Shown here: positions 8,545-10,446 of the stretch, piece by piece
Layout: every line of letters starts with the position of its first letter
How positions within the stretch are numbered: position 1 is the stretch's first letter
Source: Conidiobolus incongruus B7586
Taxonomy: Eukaryota > Entomophthoromycota > Entomophthoromycetes > Entomophthorales > Conidiobolaceae
Assembly (NCBI GenBank): GCA_000697335.1
Contig: JNEM01006520.1
Span: forward strand, 1-10,446
Length of the DNA: 10,446 nucleotides
Reading direction: 5' to 3'
Made by a program: the position numbers and the translations under genes
The notes under the pieces: model-generated
What the model saw: only the letters and a program-made list of their open reading frames with translations
The model's database searches: none
Told to the model about the DNA's origin: nothing

Positions 8545-8836
8545 ATGAGTATAAATCCAGCTGAAAATTATAGTCATCTCGTTGGTAAAACATTGATTGA
8601 AGTGGGGCAAGAGAATAATTTTCAGAAGACTGATAACCACGTAAGAAAATTTAGAAAAAATATTTTTTTATTTATTTATTGACTTACATCACTTGGTTTA
8701 GATATTAGAGAGTGAATTACCTGAAAATCGCAGAATAAAGAAACCTGGCTATTTCTATACTTGTGACTTTGACGAAAATCGTCTTGAAGTGACTATTGAC
8801 TCAGATAGTGTGATCAAGTCAGTCCGTAATGGTTAA
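8545..8836 (+). CDS. peptidase inhibitor I78 family protein, two exons, 76 residues
   Basis: Exon 1 is 8545-8640 (32 codons), the intron 8641-8701 (61 nt, GTAAGA...TTTAG, phase 0) and exon 2 8702-8836, ending in TAA. The protein has the I78 layout: an early LVGK (12-15), then LPENRRI (38-44), PG (47-48), T-x-D (52-54), RLEV (59-62), D65 and a terminal VRNG (73-76). The family's usual pattern is RxI-PG-TxDxxxxRLNV and a closing G; here the Asn of RLN is Glu61. Family members inhibit serine proteases with a small potato-inhibitor-I-like fold; the Aspergillus elastase inhibitor belongs here. The length is typical of fungal members. There is no signal peptide, so it is probably cytosolic or vacuolar and may restrain the cell's own proteases. 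The target protease is unknown. The exon split makes it easy to miss in a simple ORF scan. Confidence 0.85.
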
Positions 8837-10000
8837 TAGGCTCTTAGAAGCAAAGATATCAACTTTTATTTGTTAACAGTTAAATAATAAGTTGAACAAT
8901 AAGCAGCGAACTTCTTTTAAGTTAATCGACTCTCAGTTAATATACAGATTTAGTATTGAAATTGTTTAAAAATATTGCACTTGAAATATATATTTATATA
9001 ATTTATTTGGCTTTTATGATATACGTTTTTTTTATTTTGAAAAAGGTGACTAAAATTTGATTAAGAAATTTCCCTTTAAATTAAGTGTAACATATAAAAA
9101 TTCATTTTTCTACAATAGTTAATATAAGTATTTTTTTTATCAATAATAATATGTTAATATGCATCTATTCATTAATACAAACATTTATTATATTATCTAT
9201 ATTTACTAGAGAAATCTAATTATTTATAATATCATAAAGTTTACTCCGAAATTAAGGAGTCTTGGAAAAAACTATATAATTTTATAACGATAATACTATT
9301 TCCCTTAATTCATCTAATATGAATCTCTTTAGATAGATATTGTTGTCGCTACATATATATATTTTACAATTTATATTAATACACTCAACATGCCTGCACA
9401 AAAGATTTTGAACTATTAATTTTGATATTATTTTACAATTATTTTTATAAAATTTATAATGGTTTAATACATAATATATAATTTGAATATTGTTAGTATA
9501 CAAAGCTAGTATTGATTAAATGATATAATTATTGAAATTATAATATAAATAAAATTTCCAAATAATTTATATATTACAATGTTAATTGAATAAATTATTC
9601 AATTTTATTAAAATTGGTAAAATTTTAGTCTAATTATAATGTCTATGGTAATTTAATGAAATTTTTTCAAAAAAATTATAGTTTTAAATATTAAATATAT
9701 TTTATATAAGTCACTGAAAAATATTTTGATTATTTTTATTAAAAATCTTATTAAGATCAGCAGTTAATAAAAGCTGTAAAATGACTATTGCTTAGTATTT
9801 TATATAATTAACTATAATTAATAAGTTTTAAACTATATTTTCATAATCTGATTAATAATTTCTTTATTTAAATTCTTTTCATTTAATACTTGAATTCTAT
9901 ATTACATATTATTCTTTTAGTTTTTGATTTCAATTTTTATTAGAATCCTAATAAATTATTATAACAATCTAATTTGTAATTTGTACTTGATTACAAAAGA

Positions 10001-10020
10001 TATTATTATTATTATTATTA
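10001..10020. repeat. (TAT)n microsatellite
   Basis: About six and a half perfect copies of a TAT/ATT trinucleotide unit, read directly. No function is evident. Confidence 0.9.
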
Positions 10021-10100
10021 AATTTATTGATAACTTTATGTATTTATATTTTACAACAATAAGTATTAGTTTAGAAAAATTCCAAATTTTTTAATTTTGA

Positions 10101-10130
10101 TTTTTTAAATATATAATTATATTTAAAAAA
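10101..10130. repeat. 30-nt A/T inverted repeat with 13-bp arms
   Basis: Two perfect 13-nt arms (TTTTTTAAATATA and its complement) flank a 4-nt TAAT centre. In DNA with almost no G or C such palindromes arise fairly often by chance. It could extrude as a cruciform but has no gene context. Confidence 0.7.
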
Positions 10131-10446
10131 TATATTATATTTAAAATATATTGGAGTATTAATATTTTGAAATTATATATATCCAATTATAATAATTTTT
10201 TATAAAAATTTAACGTTAAATTTAACTAAATTTAAATTAAATAATGAACATCAAAAGTTTTTTATATTAATATCATTAGAACCAAATTATAAATAATTCA
10301 AAATAATTTAAGATTTGTAAACTTATAAAGACAATATTTAATCTAAAACTATTATCTATTATTAAATATATCATTTTAAAATTAAGAAAGATTTCTTAAA
10401 ATTTATTAAAATTTAAACAATTAATATTAATTATTATTTTTTTAAA

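Larger units (their letters stand above)
8837..10446. other. AT-rich gene-free region
   Basis: From the inhibitor stop to the window end I see no coding exon or RNA gene. It starts with a mixed-base stretch to about 8945, probably the inhibitor 3' UTR (AATAATAAG-like signals near 8885-8900), and then becomes extremely AT-rich. It holds a (TAT)n tract, an A/T hairpin, and a small ACTCC...GGAGT inverted repeat at 9243-9260. A 73-codon open stretch on the minus strand (9282-9503) has no protein character beyond AT-rich codons. Confidence 0.6.

Noticed and set aside
9282-9503. 73-codon minus-strand open stretch
   Set aside because: Its composition is what AT-rich DNA gives by chance (Ile, Asn, Tyr, Lys), with no motif, no splice partner and no promoter-like context.

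Overview
The window is very AT-rich eukaryotic DNA. It holds two recognisable intact genes, one decayed gene copy, and long gene-poor spacers. Both intact genes have short spliceosomal introns (46-61 nt, GT...AG), use the standard code (TAA stops), and have a TATA-like box about 65-70 nt upstream of the ATG. Compact introns, extreme AT bias, a Baeyer-Villiger-type flavoprotein and an I78-type protease inhibitor together suggest a fungus, perhaps an AT-rich early-diverging lineage. That placement is inference; nothing in the window fixes the species.

Layout: 1-529 is AT-rich spacer. 530-2318 (+) is a dead paralog of a Baeyer-Villiger monooxygenase with all seven exon positions and six intron positions still traceable. 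2319-4357 is about 2 kb of spacer with small simple repeats, hairpins and one TCACGTGA palindrome. 4358-6226 (+) is the intact seven-exon, 501-residue Baeyer-Villiger monooxygenase gene with its TATA box. 6227-7000 is spacer. About 7020-7790 is a complex island, markedly richer in GC than its surroundings at 7501-7680 (78 of 180 bases by hand count); it has short open stretches on both strands and two clear palindromes, and I could not identify it. 7791-8472 is spacer. 8473-8836 (+) is a two-exon gene for a 76-residue I78-family peptidase inhibitor, with a TATA box and a possible short upstream ORF. 8837-10446 is AT-rich spacer with a microsatellite and an A/T hairpin.

Function: the monooxygenase should use FAD, NADPH and O2 to insert oxygen next to a ketone carbonyl, or do a related flavin oxygenation. 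Its substrate cannot be read from the sequence. The dead copy lies about 3.9 kb upstream in the same orientation and keeps intron positions, so it arose by tandem DNA duplication, not retroposition. The inhibitor gene has no obvious functional tie to the monooxygenase. I see no wider biosynthetic cluster and no clear mobile element.
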